DNA from: Micromonospora pallida | GTDB taxonomy: Bacteria; Actinomycetota; Actinomycetes; Mycobacteriales; Micromonosporaceae | Direction of reading: 5' to 3' | DNA length: 64,000 bases | Assembly: GCF_900090325.1 (NCBI RefSeq) | Contig: NZ_FMHW01000002.1 | Coordinates: 2,232,001-2,296,000, forward strand | Shown here: one piece after another, positions 8,707 through 17,878 of the stretch | Layout of the letters: the number at the start of each line of letters is the position of its first letter | Position numbering within the stretch: position 1 is the first letter of the stretch | Notes under the pieces: generated by a model | What the model saw: the letters and a program-made list of their open reading frames with translations, nothing else | Databases searched by the model: none | What the model was told of the DNA's origin: nothing | Made by a program: the position numbers and the translations under genes

Positions 8707-9645
8707 ATGAGCGACACACCGCAGCTCGGCCCCGTGCCCCAGCGCATCGCCGTTGACGCGGAACAGGTGCGTCGGCTCGTCGCCGACCAGTTCCCTCAGT
8801 GGGCCGACCTCCCGGTTCAGCCCGTCGCCAACGGTGGCTGGGACAACTGGACTTTCCACCTCGGCTCCCACCTGTCGGTGCGTCTGCCCAGCGCAGCCGA
8901 GTACGCCCTGGCGGTCGACAAGGAACACCGGTGGCTTCCGACACTCGCCCCCCGACTCCCGCTGCCCATCCCTGTCCCACTGGCGAAAGGCGAGCCCGGC
9001 GCCGGCTATCCCTACCCGTGGTCGATCTACCAATGGCTCGACGGCGAACCCGCGAGCGCGGATCGCATCGTCGACCCCGTCCGGTTCGCGGTCGACCTGG
9101 CCGGATTCCTGGCAGCCCTACAGAGCGTCGATACCACTGACGGTCCCCGCCCAGGACAGCACAACTGGTTCCGGGGCGGCACGCTCCGGACCTACGCAGA
9201 AAACGCGCAGCGCGCGCTCACGGCACTGGACGGCCACGTGGACGTCGACCTGGCCGGCGAGATCTGGACAAGCGCACTGGACGCACGCTGGGACGGTGTG
9301 GAGAGCTGGTTCCACGGCGACGTCAGCCCGGGAAATCTCCTGCTCGACGACGTGAAGTTGGCGGCCGTCATCGACTTCGGCACATGCGGCGTCGGCGATC
9401 CGGCCTGTGACCTGGCGATCGCGTGGACGTTGCTGACCGCCGACGACCGGCAGGCGTTCCGGGAGCGACTGGCCGTCGACGAGGCGACCTGGGCGCGCGG
9501 ACGCGGCTGGGCCCTCTGGAAGACGCTTGTCACCACTGCCCAGACCTTGCGCGATGCCGACACGCCGGCCGTGAGCGTGCTGCGCGTCCTCGACGAGATC
9601 TTCTCCGAGTACACGGCCGGCGCCGTCACCAACCCCCAGCCATGA
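8707..9645 (+). CDS. aminoglycoside phosphotransferase (APH) fold kinase
   Basis: A 312-aa protein starting MSDTPQLGPVPQR. The APH catalytic loop WFHGDVSPGNLLLDD holds the HGD base and the Asn metal ligand, and AVIDFGTCGVGDPACDLA holds the metal-binding Asp. This family phosphorylates small molecules such as aminoglycosides, macrolides, homoserine or choline. Sequence alone does not choose between resistance and metabolic roles. It has no operon partner: the flanking genes point in the opposite direction. About 200 bp precede it, in which I see no clear promoter. Confidence 0.8.
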   Translation: MSDTPQLGPVPQRIAVDAEQVRRLVADQFPQWADLPVQPVANGGWDNWTFHLGSHLSVRLPSAAEYALAVDKEHRWLPTLAPRLPLPIPVPLAKGEPGAGYPYPWSIYQWLDGEPASADRIVDPVRFAVDLAGFLAALQSVDTTDGPRPGQHNWFRGGTLRTYAENAQRALTALDGHVDVDLAGEIWTSALDARWDGVESWFHGDVSPGNLLLDDVKLAAVIDFGTCGVGDPACDLAIAWTLLTADDRQAFRERLAVDEATWARGRGWALWKTLVTTAQTLRDADTPAVSVLRVLDEIFSEYTAGAVTNPQP

Positions 9646-9672
9646 GCAGCCACGGCCCGCCGCCCGGGTGAG

Positions 9673-10338
9673 CTACGAGGACGATCCCAGGTCGACCACG
9701 CGGGTGGCCCAACGGGCCATCAGGGCCGGGTCGTGGGTGATGACCAGGACGCCGGTGCCGTGCTCGCGCTGGTGGTCGGCGATGACGGCGGCGAGGTGGG
9801 CCTGGGTGGAGGCGTCGAGCATGGCGGTGGCCTCGTCGCAGAGCAGGTAGTCCGGACGGTGCACCAGGGCGCGGGCGAGGCAGGCGCGTTGCAGTTGCCC
9901 GTCGCTGACCGCGTGCGGGCGGCGGGTGAGCAGGTCCGGGGTGAGTCCGACCAGGTCGGCCAGTTCTGCCGCCCGCTCCCGGGCCGGTTCGGGCGGGGTG
10001 CCGGTGGCGCGCAGGGGTTCGGCGATGACGTCGGTGAGGCTCAGTCGGGGGTCCGTCGCCGCGCGGGGGCTCTGGAAGAGCACCGCTACCCGGGTCCGGA
10101 CGGCCGGGGGTAGCCGGTGGCGGGCCCCGACGACCGGGTGGCCGTCGAGGGTGACCTGCCCGGCGTCGGGGGCGTGCAGCAGGGCGAGGACCCGGGCGAG
10201 GGTGGACTTGCCGCTGCCGGAGGGGCCGCGCAGCCCGACCGTCTCCCCGGGGGCGACGTGCAGGTCGACCCGGTCGAGGACGCGCTGCCGGCCGTAGGAG
10301 ACAGTGACCTGGTGGGCGGCGAGCCCGGTGGGGGTCAT
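9673..10338 (-). CDS. ABC transporter ATP-binding protein, NikE/DppF-like (short)
   Basis: A 221-aa ATPase starting MTPTGLAAHQVTVSYG. Walker A is GPSGSGKST, the signature is degenerate (VSDGQLQR instead of LSGGQ), and Walker B is YLLCDEAT, ending in an H-loop ITHD. It is shorter than typical DppF proteins and lacks the C-terminal oligopeptide/nickel domain. It is the last gene of a five-gene leftward operon, with ATGA overlap to the gene before. It pairs with the ATPase at 10335-11375 to power the importer. Confidence 0.85.
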   Translation of the reverse strand: MTPTGLAAHQVTVSYGRQRVLDRVDLHVAPGETVGLRGPSGSGKSTLARVLALLHAPDAGQVTLDGHPVVGARHRLPPAVRTRVAVLFQSPRAATDPRLSLTDVIAEPLRATGTPPEPARERAAELADLVGLTPDLLTRRPHAVSDGQLQRACLARALVHRPDYLLCDEATAMLDASTQAHLAAVIADHQREHGTGVLVITHDPALMARWATRVVDLGSSS

Positions 10339-11375
10339 GCGGTCGCTCCGGCGGGCAGCGGGTGGTGGCAGGCGACCCGGCCGGGGCCGGTCACCGGCCC
10401 GGTGGCGGGCGGGGTGGCGCAGGTGGCGGTGGCGTGGCCGCAGCGTGGGGCGAACGCGCAGCCGGCGGGGAGGTCGGTGAGCATCGGCGGGTGGCCGGGA
10501 ACGGGCCGGAAGGCGCGGTCGGGCAGGGCGTCGAGGAGACCGGCCGTGTAGGGGTGGGCGGGGGTGGCGAAGAGCGCCTCGGTGGGCCGGTGCTCGACGA
10601 TGCGGCTGGCGTACATCACGGCGACGGTGTCGGCGACGCGGCGGGCGGCGGCGAGGTCGTGGGTGATGAGCAGGACGGCGGCACCGGTGTCGCAGCGGCG
10701 GCGCAGCAGGTCGAGGGTGTGGTCGACCAGGGGGCGGTCGAGGCCGGTGGTGGGTTCGTCGGCCAGCAGCAGCGGCGGGTCGGGGGCGAGCGCGAGCGCG
10801 GTGGCCAGGCGTTGGGCCATGCCGCCGGAGAGTTCGTGCGGGTAGCGGTCGAGGTCGTCCGGGCGTAGGCCGACGTCGGCGGCCACCCGGTCGGCGGCGG
10901 CGGGCGCGTCGCGCCGGGTGTGGCCGTGGGCGCGCAGGGTCTCCACCAGCAACTGCCGGCCCGTACGCACCGGAGTGAGCGCGGTGGCGGGGCTCTGCGG
11001 CACCAGGCCGACGGCCCGGCCCCGTACGGTGCGGGCGAGGCGACGCTCGGAGCAGTCGACCAGGTCGACCGGGTCCCCGCCGGGCGGGCTCAGTCGGGCC
11101 CGGCCGGTGACGGTGGCGTTGCCGGGCAGCAGGCCCAGCAGGGCGTGGGCGAGCACGGACTTGCCGCACCCGGACTCCCCCACCACGGCGAGCAGTTCGC
11201 CCGGGTGGACGGTCAGGCTCAGGTCGGTGACGGCGTGCACCACGGCGTCCCGGAGCCGGAAGCGGACGGTCAGCCCGTCGACCTCCAGCAGGGCGGGTTC
11301 CCCCGCGCCGGTGCGCGGGACGCCGGTCCCGCTCGCCACGCCAGCGGGGGCGGCGGTGTCACGGATGGCGGTCAC
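10335..11375 (-). CDS. ABC transporter ATP-binding protein, NikD/DppD-like
   Basis: A 346-aa ATPase, GTG start at 11375 overlapping the permease stop. Walker A is GESGCGKS, the signature is LSGGMAQR and Walker B is LLLADEPT. The C-terminal part carries the Cys-containing CAFAPRCGHATATC segment characteristic of the oligopeptide/nickel ATPase tail. It forms the second nucleotide-binding subunit of the importer encoded at 9673-14857. All genes of this operon overlap by 4-8 bases. Confidence 0.88.
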   Translation of the reverse strand: MTAIRDTAAPAGVASGTGVPRTGAGEPALLEVDGLTVRFRLRDAVVHAVTDLSLTVHPGELLAVVGESGCGKSVLAHALLGLLPGNATVTGRARLSPPGGDPVDLVDCSERRLARTVRGRAVGLVPQSPATALTPVRTGRQLLVETLRAHGHTRRDAPAAADRVAADVGLRPDDLDRYPHELSGGMAQRLATALALAPDPPLLLADEPTTGLDRPLVDHTLDLLRRRCDTGAAVLLITHDLAAARRVADTVAVMYASRIVEHRPTEALFATPAHPYTAGLLDALPDRAFRPVPGHPPMLTDLPAGCAFAPRCGHATATCATPPATGPVTGPGRVACHHPLPAGATA

Positions 11376-12244
11376 AAGCTCAGCTCCGCTCGTACCCGGG
11401 GGTCGAGGCGGTCACGCCACCAGCCGGTGAGGGCAGCCAGGGCCAGCGTGACGACCACGAGGAGCAGGCCGGGCACGAGGCTGGCCCACCAGGCGCCGGT
11501 GAGCAGGGACCGCTGACCATCGTTGATCATGTTGCCGAGGGAGGCCAGGTGCGGGGGCAGGCCCAGGCCGAGGAAGGACAGGGCGGTCTCGTGCCAGACG
11601 GCGTGCGGCACCATCAGCGTGGTCGCCAGCGCCAGCCGGGGCAGCACGTGCGGCAGCAGGTGCCGGGTGAGCACCCGGGTCCGGCTGGCCCCGCCGGAGA
11701 CGGCGGCGTCGATGAACGGCCGGGTCCGCAGGCTGAGCAGTTCGGAGCGGACGATCCGGGCGGTGGAGAGCCAGTGGGTCAGCCCGACGGAGAGGATCAC
11801 CGCGCCGAGGCTGGGCCGCAGCATCGCCACGACGAAGATACCCAGCAGCAGGTGCGGCAGCGCGGCGACGGTGTCGACGATCCGCATCAGCACCCGGTCG
11901 ACCCAGCCGCCGATGCTGCCCGCGACCGCGCCGACGAGACCGCCGATGACGGTGGCGACCAGCGCGGCGACCGCGCCGACGAGCAGTGAGACGCGCAGGC
12001 CGTAGAGGCTGCGGTGGAGCACGTCGCGGCCCAGGTCGTCGGTGCCGGCCAGGTGCGCGGGCGAGGGCGCGATCCGGGTACGGGACAGGTCCACCGCGCT
12101 CTGGTCCAGCGGCCAGAGGGCGGGGGCGAGCAGCACGGCGAGGACCGTGACGGCCAGGACGGTGGCGGCGACGAGCACCCCGACGCGTCCCGGGCCGGGC
12201 CACCGGAGTCGGACGGTGCGGATCCGCAGGGCGAGGTCAGTCAT
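11372..12244 (-). CDS. ABC transporter permease, NikC/DppC-like
   Basis: A 290-aa inner-membrane permease. It shows the DppC/NikC hallmarks: an N-terminal hydrophobic helix, then HLAGTDDLGRDVLHRSLYG, and an EAA-like loop around DAAVSGGASRTRVLTRHLLPH. Roughly six membrane helices are visible. It overlaps the upstream permease by 8 bases. It is one half of the translocation pore for nickel or peptide; see the binding-protein entry for the reason nickel is favoured. Confidence 0.87.
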   Translation of the reverse strand: MTDLALRIRTVRLRWPGPGRVGVLVAATVLAVTVLAVLLAPALWPLDQSAVDLSRTRIAPSPAHLAGTDDLGRDVLHRSLYGLRVSLLVGAVAALVATVIGGLVGAVAGSIGGWVDRVLMRIVDTVAALPHLLLGIFVVAMLRPSLGAVILSVGLTHWLSTARIVRSELLSLRTRPFIDAAVSGGASRTRVLTRHLLPHVLPRLALATTLMVPHAVWHETALSFLGLGLPPHLASLGNMINDGQRSLLTGAWWASLVPGLLLVVVTLALAALTGWWRDRLDPRVRAELSL

Positions 12245-13250
12245 CGAGGCGTACCCGGGGGTCGGCGGCGGCGTAGGCGAGGTCGGTGGCCAGGTTCGCG
12301 GCCAGCACCACGACGGTGGTGGTCAGGGTGATCGCGGCCAACAGCGGGAAGTCGCTGCCGAGGGCGGCCTGCACGGTGACCGCACCCAGGCCGGGCAGGG
12401 AGAACACGGTCTCCACCAGCACCGCCCCGCCGACGATCTCCGGCAGGTGGGTGCCGATCAGGGTGAGGAACGGCAGCAGCGCGGTACGCAGCGCGTGGCC
12501 GAACAGCACCGTCCGGCCGGGCAGACCCCGGGCCTTGGCGGCGAGCACGTGGTCGTCGCGGAGGCTGTCGGCCACCGCGTCCCGGATGAACAGCACGAAC
12601 CACGGCGCCTGCGACAGGGCCAGCACCGTCACCGGCAGGACCAGGTGCACCGCCACGTCGGCGGGGTTCGTGCGGGTGGCGGTGATGTCGGTGAGGCCGC
12701 CGGCGGGCAGCCAGCCGAGGGTGAGCGCGAAGAGGGCGATCGCGGCCAGCCCGATCCAGAACACCGGCATGGACTGCACCGCGTACGCGGTGGCACGCAG
12801 GGACTGGTCGAACCATCCGCCGCGCCGGTACGCGGCGAGGGTGCCCAGCAGCAGGCTCGCCACCAGGACGAGGGCGAGGGCGGTGCCGACGAGCAGCAGG
12901 GTCCAGCCGGCGCGGGCGGCGAGCACCGAGGCGACCGGTTCGTGGCGGCTGGTCGACCAGCCCAGGTCGCCCCGGAGCAGGTTGCCCACCCAGCGGGCGT
13001 ACTGCACCGGCAGCGGGTCGTCGACGCCCCAGTTGGCGCGGATCTGGGCGAGGTTCTCCTCGCTGCTGGTGAAGGCGGCGGCGCCCGCGTACTGCTGGGC
13101 GGGGTCGATCGGCGAGGCCGCGCCGAGGACGAACATGCCGGCGCTGGTGGCGGCGAGGATCGGCACGGCGACCAGCAGCCGACGGCGGACGACCGTGCCG
13201 GCCCCCGCCAGCCGGCTTCGACGGGTGGCGGTCTTCACCGGGGCGGTCAC
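12237..13250 (-). CDS. ABC transporter permease, NikB/DppB-like
   Basis: A 337-aa permease. I chose GTG 13250, which makes a GTGA overlap with the stop of the binding-protein gene; an ATG at 13280 would add ten residues and overlap it by 34 bases. Family features include GDLGWSTSRHEPVASVLAAR and the EAA-like ARGLPGRTVLFGHALRTALLP loop, with six or so hydrophobic helices. It pairs with the NikC/DppC-like permease. Normal length for the family. Confidence 0.85.
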   Translation of the reverse strand: MTAPVKTATRRSRLAGAGTVVRRRLLVAVPILAATSAGMFVLGAASPIDPAQQYAGAAAFTSSEENLAQIRANWGVDDPLPVQYARWVGNLLRGDLGWSTSRHEPVASVLAARAGWTLLLVGTALALVLVASLLLGTLAAYRRGGWFDQSLRATAYAVQSMPVFWIGLAAIALFALTLGWLPAGGLTDITATRTNPADVAVHLVLPVTVLALSQAPWFVLFIRDAVADSLRDDHVLAAKARGLPGRTVLFGHALRTALLPFLTLIGTHLPEIVGGAVLVETVFSLPGLGAVTVQAALGSDFPLLAAITLTTTVVVLAANLATDLAYAAADPRVRLDD

Positions 13251-14857
13251 GACGACTTCGTCCAGGTGTGGATGTTCCACCAGATGCTGTTGGCCACGTC
13301 GTGCTCGTGTGGCTCCACCCGGGGCGTCACGCCGGTGACCCCGTCCCGGACCACGTAGGTGTGCTGGAGGTAGGTCAGGAACACCCAGGGCAGGTCGGTG
13401 GCGAGCTGCTTCTGGAAGGTGGCGTACGCGGCCTTCCGGGCCGCCGGGTCGGCGTTGGCCCGGCCGTCCCGCAGCGCCTGGTCGACCATGTCGGAGCGGT
13501 AGGAGCCGGGGTTGAAGAAGCCCTGGCCGGCGAAGGTCGAGGTGAACAGCTTGAAGGTGACGAAGTCCGGGTCGTACGGGGTGCCGAAGCCCATGACCAC
13601 CGCGTCGCTGGCCATCCGTGGGGTGATCGCGTCCCAGGTCAGCCCCTCGGGAGTGATCTTGATGCCGACCTTCCGCGCGTCGGCGGTGACCGCGAGGGCG
13701 AGTTCCTTGCGCAGGCTGTCGGTGGCCGGGTACATCAGCGCGAAGGCCGCCGGGCGACCATCCTTGACCCGGACGCCGTCCGGGCCGGGCCGCCAGCCGG
13801 CCGCGTCGAGGGCGGCGGTGGCGGCGGCCTGGTCGGCGGTCGGCTTGCCGACGATCGCGGGCTCGGCGAACTCCGACGACGGCGGCACCGGCCCGAAGGC
13901 GGGCTCCCCCGCCCCGCCGAGCACACCAGTCACCATCGCCGCGCGGTCCACCGCCGCGTTGAGCGCCCGCCGTACGGCCGGGTCCCCGGTGACCGGATTG
14001 CCCATCGGCAGCACGACGCCCCGGTAGTCGGCGGTGGGCACCTTGAACACCCGGTAGCCGTCGCGCTCGTCGAACCCGGTGGCCAGCTTCGGCGCCAACT
14101 CCGCCGCGTCGAACTCCCCCGCCCGCGTCCGCTGGGCACGGACGTTGTCGTCGGGGACGAACGCCACCACCACGCCCGGGTTGGCGGGCTTGCCGCCCCA
14201 GTACCGGTCGTTGGCGGCGAGCACGAGTCGGTCACCGGGAGTCCACGAGGTCACCCGGTACGGGCCGGTGCCCACCGGCTGGCGGTTGAACGCGGCCTTG
14301 TTGACGTCCTGCCCGGCCAGCGCCTTCGCCGGCACGATGCCCAGCGTCAGCCGTTGCAGGAACGGCGTGTAGGCGTGCCGGAGGGTGAACACCACGGTCG
14401 CCGGGTCGGGCGCGGTGACGGAGGCGAGCATGTCCAGATCGGAGCGGAGCGTCGAGTCGACCTTCGGGTCCAGCACAGTCTGGTAGGTGAAGACCACGTC
14501 CTGCGCGGTGAGCGGGCTGCCGTCGTGGAAGAGGACCCCGTCGCGCAGCTTCGCGGTCACCGTCTTCCCGTCCGCCGACACGGTGGGCAGCTCGCGGGCC
14601 AGGGCCGGCACGAGCTGGTTGCGGTCGTCCCGGGCGACCAGGCCGTCGAAGATCAGCGAGGCGCCGTCGACCCCGTAGTTCAGCACCGGGTTCAGCGTCG
14701 TCGGCTCAGCCGCCGTCGCCACCACGAGGGTGCCGCCGCCGACGCCCGGCGACGTGGCCGTCGGGGCCGAACAGCCGGCCAGGGCCAGTACGCCGACGAC
14801 GGCCGCCGCCACCCACCGGGCTGGCCCGGCCGGCCACCGGCCTGAAGGGGTACCCAT
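13247..14857 (-). CDS. peptide/nickel-type ABC transporter substrate-binding lipoprotein (probable nickel)
   Basis: A 536-aa family-5 binding protein. ATG 14857 follows GGGAG and starts a signal peptide with lipobox LALAGC. The body has the typical VFTYQTVLDPKVDS, GTGPYRVTSW and YWGGKPAN segments. It heads the importer operon. Nickel rather than peptide is my preferred substrate because a Nur-like palindrome overlaps the predicted promoter (14949-14977) and the cobalt/cobalamin transport genes lie back to back with it. A His-rich stretch near the C-terminus (VEPHEHDVANSIWW) could take part in metal binding, but that is speculation. Confidence 0.82.
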   Translation of the reverse strand: MGTPSGRWPAGPARWVAAAVVGVLALAGCSAPTATSPGVGGGTLVVATAAEPTTLNPVLNYGVDGASLIFDGLVARDDRNQLVPALARELPTVSADGKTVTAKLRDGVLFHDGSPLTAQDVVFTYQTVLDPKVDSTLRSDLDMLASVTAPDPATVVFTLRHAYTPFLQRLTLGIVPAKALAGQDVNKAAFNRQPVGTGPYRVTSWTPGDRLVLAANDRYWGGKPANPGVVVAFVPDDNVRAQRTRAGEFDAAELAPKLATGFDERDGYRVFKVPTADYRGVVLPMGNPVTGDPAVRRALNAAVDRAAMVTGVLGGAGEPAFGPVPPSSEFAEPAIVGKPTADQAAATAALDAAGWRPGPDGVRVKDGRPAAFALMYPATDSLRKELALAVTADARKVGIKITPEGLTWDAITPRMASDAVVMGFGTPYDPDFVTFKLFTSTFAGQGFFNPGSYRSDMVDQALRDGRANADPAARKAAYATFQKQLATDLPWVFLTYLQHTYVVRDGVTGVTPRVEPHEHDVANSIWWNIHTWTKSS

Positions 14858-14948
14858 GACACGCTCCCACCGTTGCTCGACCGGTACGACTGCGTCGGCC
14901 CGGAACGGCCCCGCCATCCCGGGGCACCATGCGACCCACGCAGAGGCC

Positions 14949-14977
14949 ATCCTCACGTAGTTGCCAAAACTTGGCAA
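14949..14977 (-). promoter_or_regulatory. predicted promoter with Nur-like operator
   Basis: The 17-bp palindrome at 14961-14977 reads TTGCCA-AAACT-TGGCAA. Its 6-N5-6 geometry matches the nickel-uptake-regulator (Nur) box known from Streptomyces (tTGCaa-N5-ttGCAA), with one change per half-site relative to that consensus. On the minus strand the outer half-site doubles as a -35 (TTGCCA, 14977-14972), and GAGGAT (14954-14949) lies 17 bp downstream as a -10. A bound repressor would therefore block transcription of the importer operon. The palindrome also lies about 130 bp upstream of the cbi riboswitch, so action on both sides is possible. Confidence 0.55.
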
Positions 14978-15109
14978 TAGCGGCCCAGGGGGCGGAGCGT
15001 CATGATGATCACAATCTCCCGTCCCGCCCCTGACCTGCACATCCAGGGCACACGGTGATCGGATGGCGGCCGATCCCTTGCCCCGCCGGGTCGCGGGTGG
15101 ATAGCCTCT

Positions 15110-15256
15110 CGCCGTCAAGGTGCTCGGGAAGCCGGTGGAAGACCGGCGCGGCCCTCGCCACTGTGACCGGGGAGTGACCTCCGACTTGCGCCACTGGGCC
15201 GACGGCCTGGGAAGGCCGGGGGGAGCATCGATCCGGGAGCCAGGAGACCGGCCTTG
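15110..15256 (+). promoter_or_regulatory. cobalamin riboswitch (upstream of cbiMNQO)
   Basis: The RNA shows the hallmarks of the AdoCbl/cobalamin aptamer: GGAAGCCGGTGGAAGACCGGC near the start, the conserved core GCCACTG at 15157-15163, and a GGGAGCCAGGAGACCGGCC closing segment. It ends about 40 bases before the cbiM start. It should shut off the cobalt importer when cobalamin is plentiful, probably by hiding the ribosome binding site GGAGAGGAAGG at 15282-15292. A weak upstream promoter (TTGCCC 15078-15083, TAGCCT 15102-15107) is possible. Boundaries are approximate. The rest of the gap 14858-15109 holds the divergent importer promoter and nothing else I can identify. Confidence 0.9.
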
Positions 15257-15298
15257 ACAGTGATCTCGTCCACGAGGTGTTGGAGAGGAAGGTCTCCC

Positions 15299-15979
15299 AT
15301 GCACATTGCCGAGGGGTATCTACCCCCGGTGCAGGCCGCGGCGTGGTTCGTGGTGTCCGCACCCTTCGTCGTCCACGGCAGCCGGGCCCTGGTCCAGCAG
15401 GTCCGCCGGGATCCCGAAGCCAAGTTGTTGCTGGGAGCGGCGGGTGCCTTCACCTTCGCGCTCTCGGCGTTGAAGATCCCGTCGGTCACCGGATCGTCGT
15501 CCCACCCCACCGGCACCGGCCTCGGCGCGGTGCTGTTCCGGCCGCCGGTGATGAGCGTCCTCGGCAGCATCGTCCTGCTGTTCCAGGCGCTCCTGCTGGC
15601 CCACGGCGGGCTGAGCACGCTCGGTGCCAACGTCTTCTCGATGGCCATCGTCGGCCCGTGGGTGGCCTACGGCGCCTACCTGCTGGCCCGCCGGCTCGGC
15701 GGCGGGCTCGACGTGGCGGTGTTCCTCGCCGCCACGCTGGGCGGCCTGGCGACCTACTGCGTCACCAGCGTGCAGCTCGCCCTCGCGTTCCCCGACCCGG
15801 CGTCCGGCTTCCTCGGCGCGGTGGCGAAGTTCGGCGGCATCTTCGCCGTCACCCAGATCCCCCTGGCGATCGGCGAGGGGCTGCTGTCGGTACTGGTGGT
15901 GCGGCTGCTGACCCGGGTCAGCGGCGACGAGCTGCGCCGCCTCGGCGTGCTGCGCAAGACCGAGGAGGTGCCGGCGTGA
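15299..15979 (+). CDS. cbiM: cobalt ECF transporter membrane/substrate component CbiM
   Basis: A 226-aa membrane protein. ATG 15299 follows a strong GGAGAGGAAGG site and gives the invariant N-terminus [10 protein letters not shown]. In CbiM/NikM proteins the second-residue His and the free N-terminus coordinate the metal. About six to seven membrane helices follow. It is the S component of an energy-coupling-factor transporter with CbiN, CbiQ and CbiO encoded directly downstream. Control by the cobalamin riboswitch supports cobalt as the substrate. The start I use trims 15 codons of upstream open frame. Confidence 0.95.
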   Translation: MHIAEGYLPPVQAAAWFVVSAPFVVHGSRALVQQVRRDPEAKLLLGAAGAFTFALSALKIPSVTGSSSHPTGTGLGAVLFRPPVMSVLGSIVLLFQALLLAHGGLSTLGANVFSMAIVGPWVAYGAYLLARRLGGGLDVAVFLAATLGGLATYCVTSVQLALAFPDPASGFLGAVAKFGGIFAVTQIPLAIGEGLLSVLVVRLLTRVSGDELRRLGVLRKTEEVPA

Positions 15980-16293
15980 AGCGCTTCGGACGGGTGAACC
16001 TGCTCCTGCTGCTGGCGGTGGTCGCGCTGGCGGTCGCCCCACTGGCCCTCGGGCTCGGCGATTCACACGAGGAGCCGTTCGCCGGGGCGGACGCCCAGGC
16101 CGAGGCGGCCATCGTCACCGACCACCCGGACTACGAACCGTGGTTCTCCGCCATCTACGAGCCGCCCTCCGGTGAGATCGAGTCGGGACTGTTCGCCCTC
16201 CAGGCGGCGGTCGGGGCCGGCTTCCTCGGCTACTACTTCGGGGTCGCCCGCACCCGGCAACGGTTGCGCGACACCGACCGCACCGCCGGCTAG
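15976..16293 (+). CDS. cbiN: cobalt ECF transporter accessory protein CbiN
   Basis: A 105-aa protein with an N-terminal membrane helix ([18 protein letters not shown]), an acidic extracellular loop containing [12 protein letters not shown] and [26 protein letters not shown], and a second helix. This two-helix layout and the YEPW...PSGEIES loop are characteristic of CbiN, which helps CbiM load cobalt. GTG start overlaps the cbiM stop (GTGA), and its own stop touches the start of cbiQ. Confidence 0.93.
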   Translation: MKRFGRVNLLLLLAVVALAVAPLALGLGDSHEEPFAGADAQAEAAIVTDHPDYEPWFSAIYEPPSGEIESGLFALQAAVGAGFLGYYFGVARTRQRLRDTDRTAG

Positions 16294-17039
16294 TGTTCGC
16301 CATCGACGTCGCCGCGCACACCGGCCCCTGGCGACTGCGGCACCCGGGCGAGAAGGCACTGCTGGCCCTGGGCCTGCTGGGCTGCGCGGTGGCGCTGCCC
16401 CCGTGGCCGGGAGCCGCGTTGGCGGGCACCGCCGCCGCGCTGCTGCTGGTCGGTCCGGCCCGGGTCCCGCTGCCGGTGCTGCTGCGGGCCGCCCGGGTGC
16501 CGGCGCTGTTCATCGCCACCTCCGCGCTGCCGCTGCTGGTGTCCGTGCACTCCCCGACCCGGCTGGGCTGGAATCCGGCCGGGGCCGAGGCGGCGGCGAC
16601 GACCACCGGCCGGGCGGTGGCGGGCCTGCTGTGCGTGCTGCTGTTCAGTGCCACCACTCCCCTGTCGGACGTCCTGCCGAGGCTGGTCCGGCTCGGGGTG
16701 CCGGCGGCGGTCACCGAGGTCGCCGCGCTGACGTACCGGATGCTCTTCCTGCTGGTCGACAGCGTGCGCGCGGTACGGGAGGCGCAGGCGGCACGGTTGG
16801 GCCACCGGACCTGGCGCACCACGTACCGCTCCCTGACCGGGCAGGCGGGGGCGATCTTCGTCCGCGCCTTCACCCGGGCCCGCCGCCTCGAGGAGGGGCT
16901 GGCGGTACGCGGCTACACCGGTTCCCTCGCCGTGCAGGTGGAGGACCGGCGGGTGTCGCCGACCTTCGTGGTCGCCACCGTCGCGCTCCTGGCGGCGATC
17001 GTGGCGACGACGACCGTCTCGGGTGCGTCGTGGCGGTGA
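16293..17039 (+). CDS. cbiQ: cobalt ECF transporter transmembrane protein CbiQ
   Basis: A 248-aa T component starting at GTG 16293, whose G is the last base of the cbiN stop. It has several hydrophobic helices in the first 130 residues, and then the two coupling motifs of the EcfT/CbiQ family: VREAQAARLGHR and ARRLEEGLAVRGYTG (Ala-Arg-Gly signature). These dock on the CbiO ATPase. Length and motif order are normal. Confidence 0.93.
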   Translation: MFAIDVAAHTGPWRLRHPGEKALLALGLLGCAVALPPWPGAALAGTAAALLLVGPARVPLPVLLRAARVPALFIATSALPLLVSVHSPTRLGWNPAGAEAAATTTGRAVAGLLCVLLFSATTPLSDVLPRLVRLGVPAAVTEVAALTYRMLFLLVDSVRAVREAQAARLGHRTWRTTYRSLTGQAGAIFVRAFTRARRLEEGLAVRGYTGSLAVQVEDRRVSPTFVVATVALLAAIVATTTVSGASWR

Positions 17040-17878
17040 CCGGACCGCTGCTGCGGATGTCCGGGGTGGACTTCGCCTACCAGCCCCGCCAGCCCGTGCT
17101 CACCGGAGTGGAGCTGGCCGTCCTGCCCGGTCAGCGGCTGGCCGTGGTGGGGCCCAACGGCGGCGGGAAGACCACCCTGTTCCGGCTGGCGGTCGGTGCC
17201 CTCAGCCCGGACGCGGGACTCATCGAGGTGGCCGGGAGCCCGGTACGGCGCACCCGCGCCGGCCTGCTGGAACTGCGGCAACGGGTGCAACTGGTGCTCC
17301 AGGACCCGGACGACCAGTTGTTCTCCGCCAGCGTCCGGCAGGACGTCTCGTTCGGACCGGTGAACCTCGGGCTCCCCGCCGAGCAGGTGCGGCAACGCTG
17401 CGACGAGGCGCTGGCCGCGTTGCAGGTCACCGCGCTGGCGGACCGCCCCACCCACCTGCTCTCGTACGGGCAGCGCAAGCGGGTCGCCATCGCCGGGGCG
17501 GTGGCGTTGCGCCCGGAGCTGCTGATCCTGGACGAGCCGACCGCCGGTCTCGACCCGGCGGGCGTGGAGGCGCTGCTGCGTACCCTCGACGACCTGCACG
17601 CCGACGGGACCACCATCATGGTCTCCACCCACGACGTCGACCTGGCGTTCCGCTGGGCGGACGAGGTGGTGGTCGTGGCCGGCGGCGGCGTACGCCGGGT
17701 GCCCACCACCGAGGCGCTGGCCGACCCGGAACTACTCACGGCAGCGCGGCTGACGCCCGCATGGGCACCCCTGGTGCACCGGCTGATCGACCGGCTACCC
17801 GAGCTGTCCGGGGCCCGCCCCCGATCCGCCGCCGAACTGGCGGCGCTACTGACGACCACCGAGGAGAAGGCCGGATGA
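17036..17878 (+). CDS. cbiO: cobalt ECF transporter ATPase CbiO
   Basis: A 280-aa ABC ATPase. GTG 17036 overlaps the cbiQ stop (GTGA); an in-frame GTG at 17030 is the alternative. Walker A is GPNGGGKT, the signature is LSYGQRKR, Walker B is LLILDEPTAGLDPAG and the H-loop is VSTHDVD. It energises cobalt uptake as a dimer beneath CbiQ. Its stop overlaps cobK, so the riboswitch probably governs cobK as well. Confidence 0.93.
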   Translation: MTGPLLRMSGVDFAYQPRQPVLTGVELAVLPGQRLAVVGPNGGGKTTLFRLAVGALSPDAGLIEVAGSPVRRTRAGLLELRQRVQLVLQDPDDQLFSASVRQDVSFGPVNLGLPAEQVRQRCDEALAALQVTALADRPTHLLSYGQRKRVAIAGAVALRPELLILDEPTAGLDPAGVEALLRTLDDLHADGTTIMVSTHDVDLAFRWADEVVVVAGGGVRRVPTTEALADPELLTAARLTPAWAPLVHRLIDRLPELSGARPRSAAELAALLTTTEEKAG

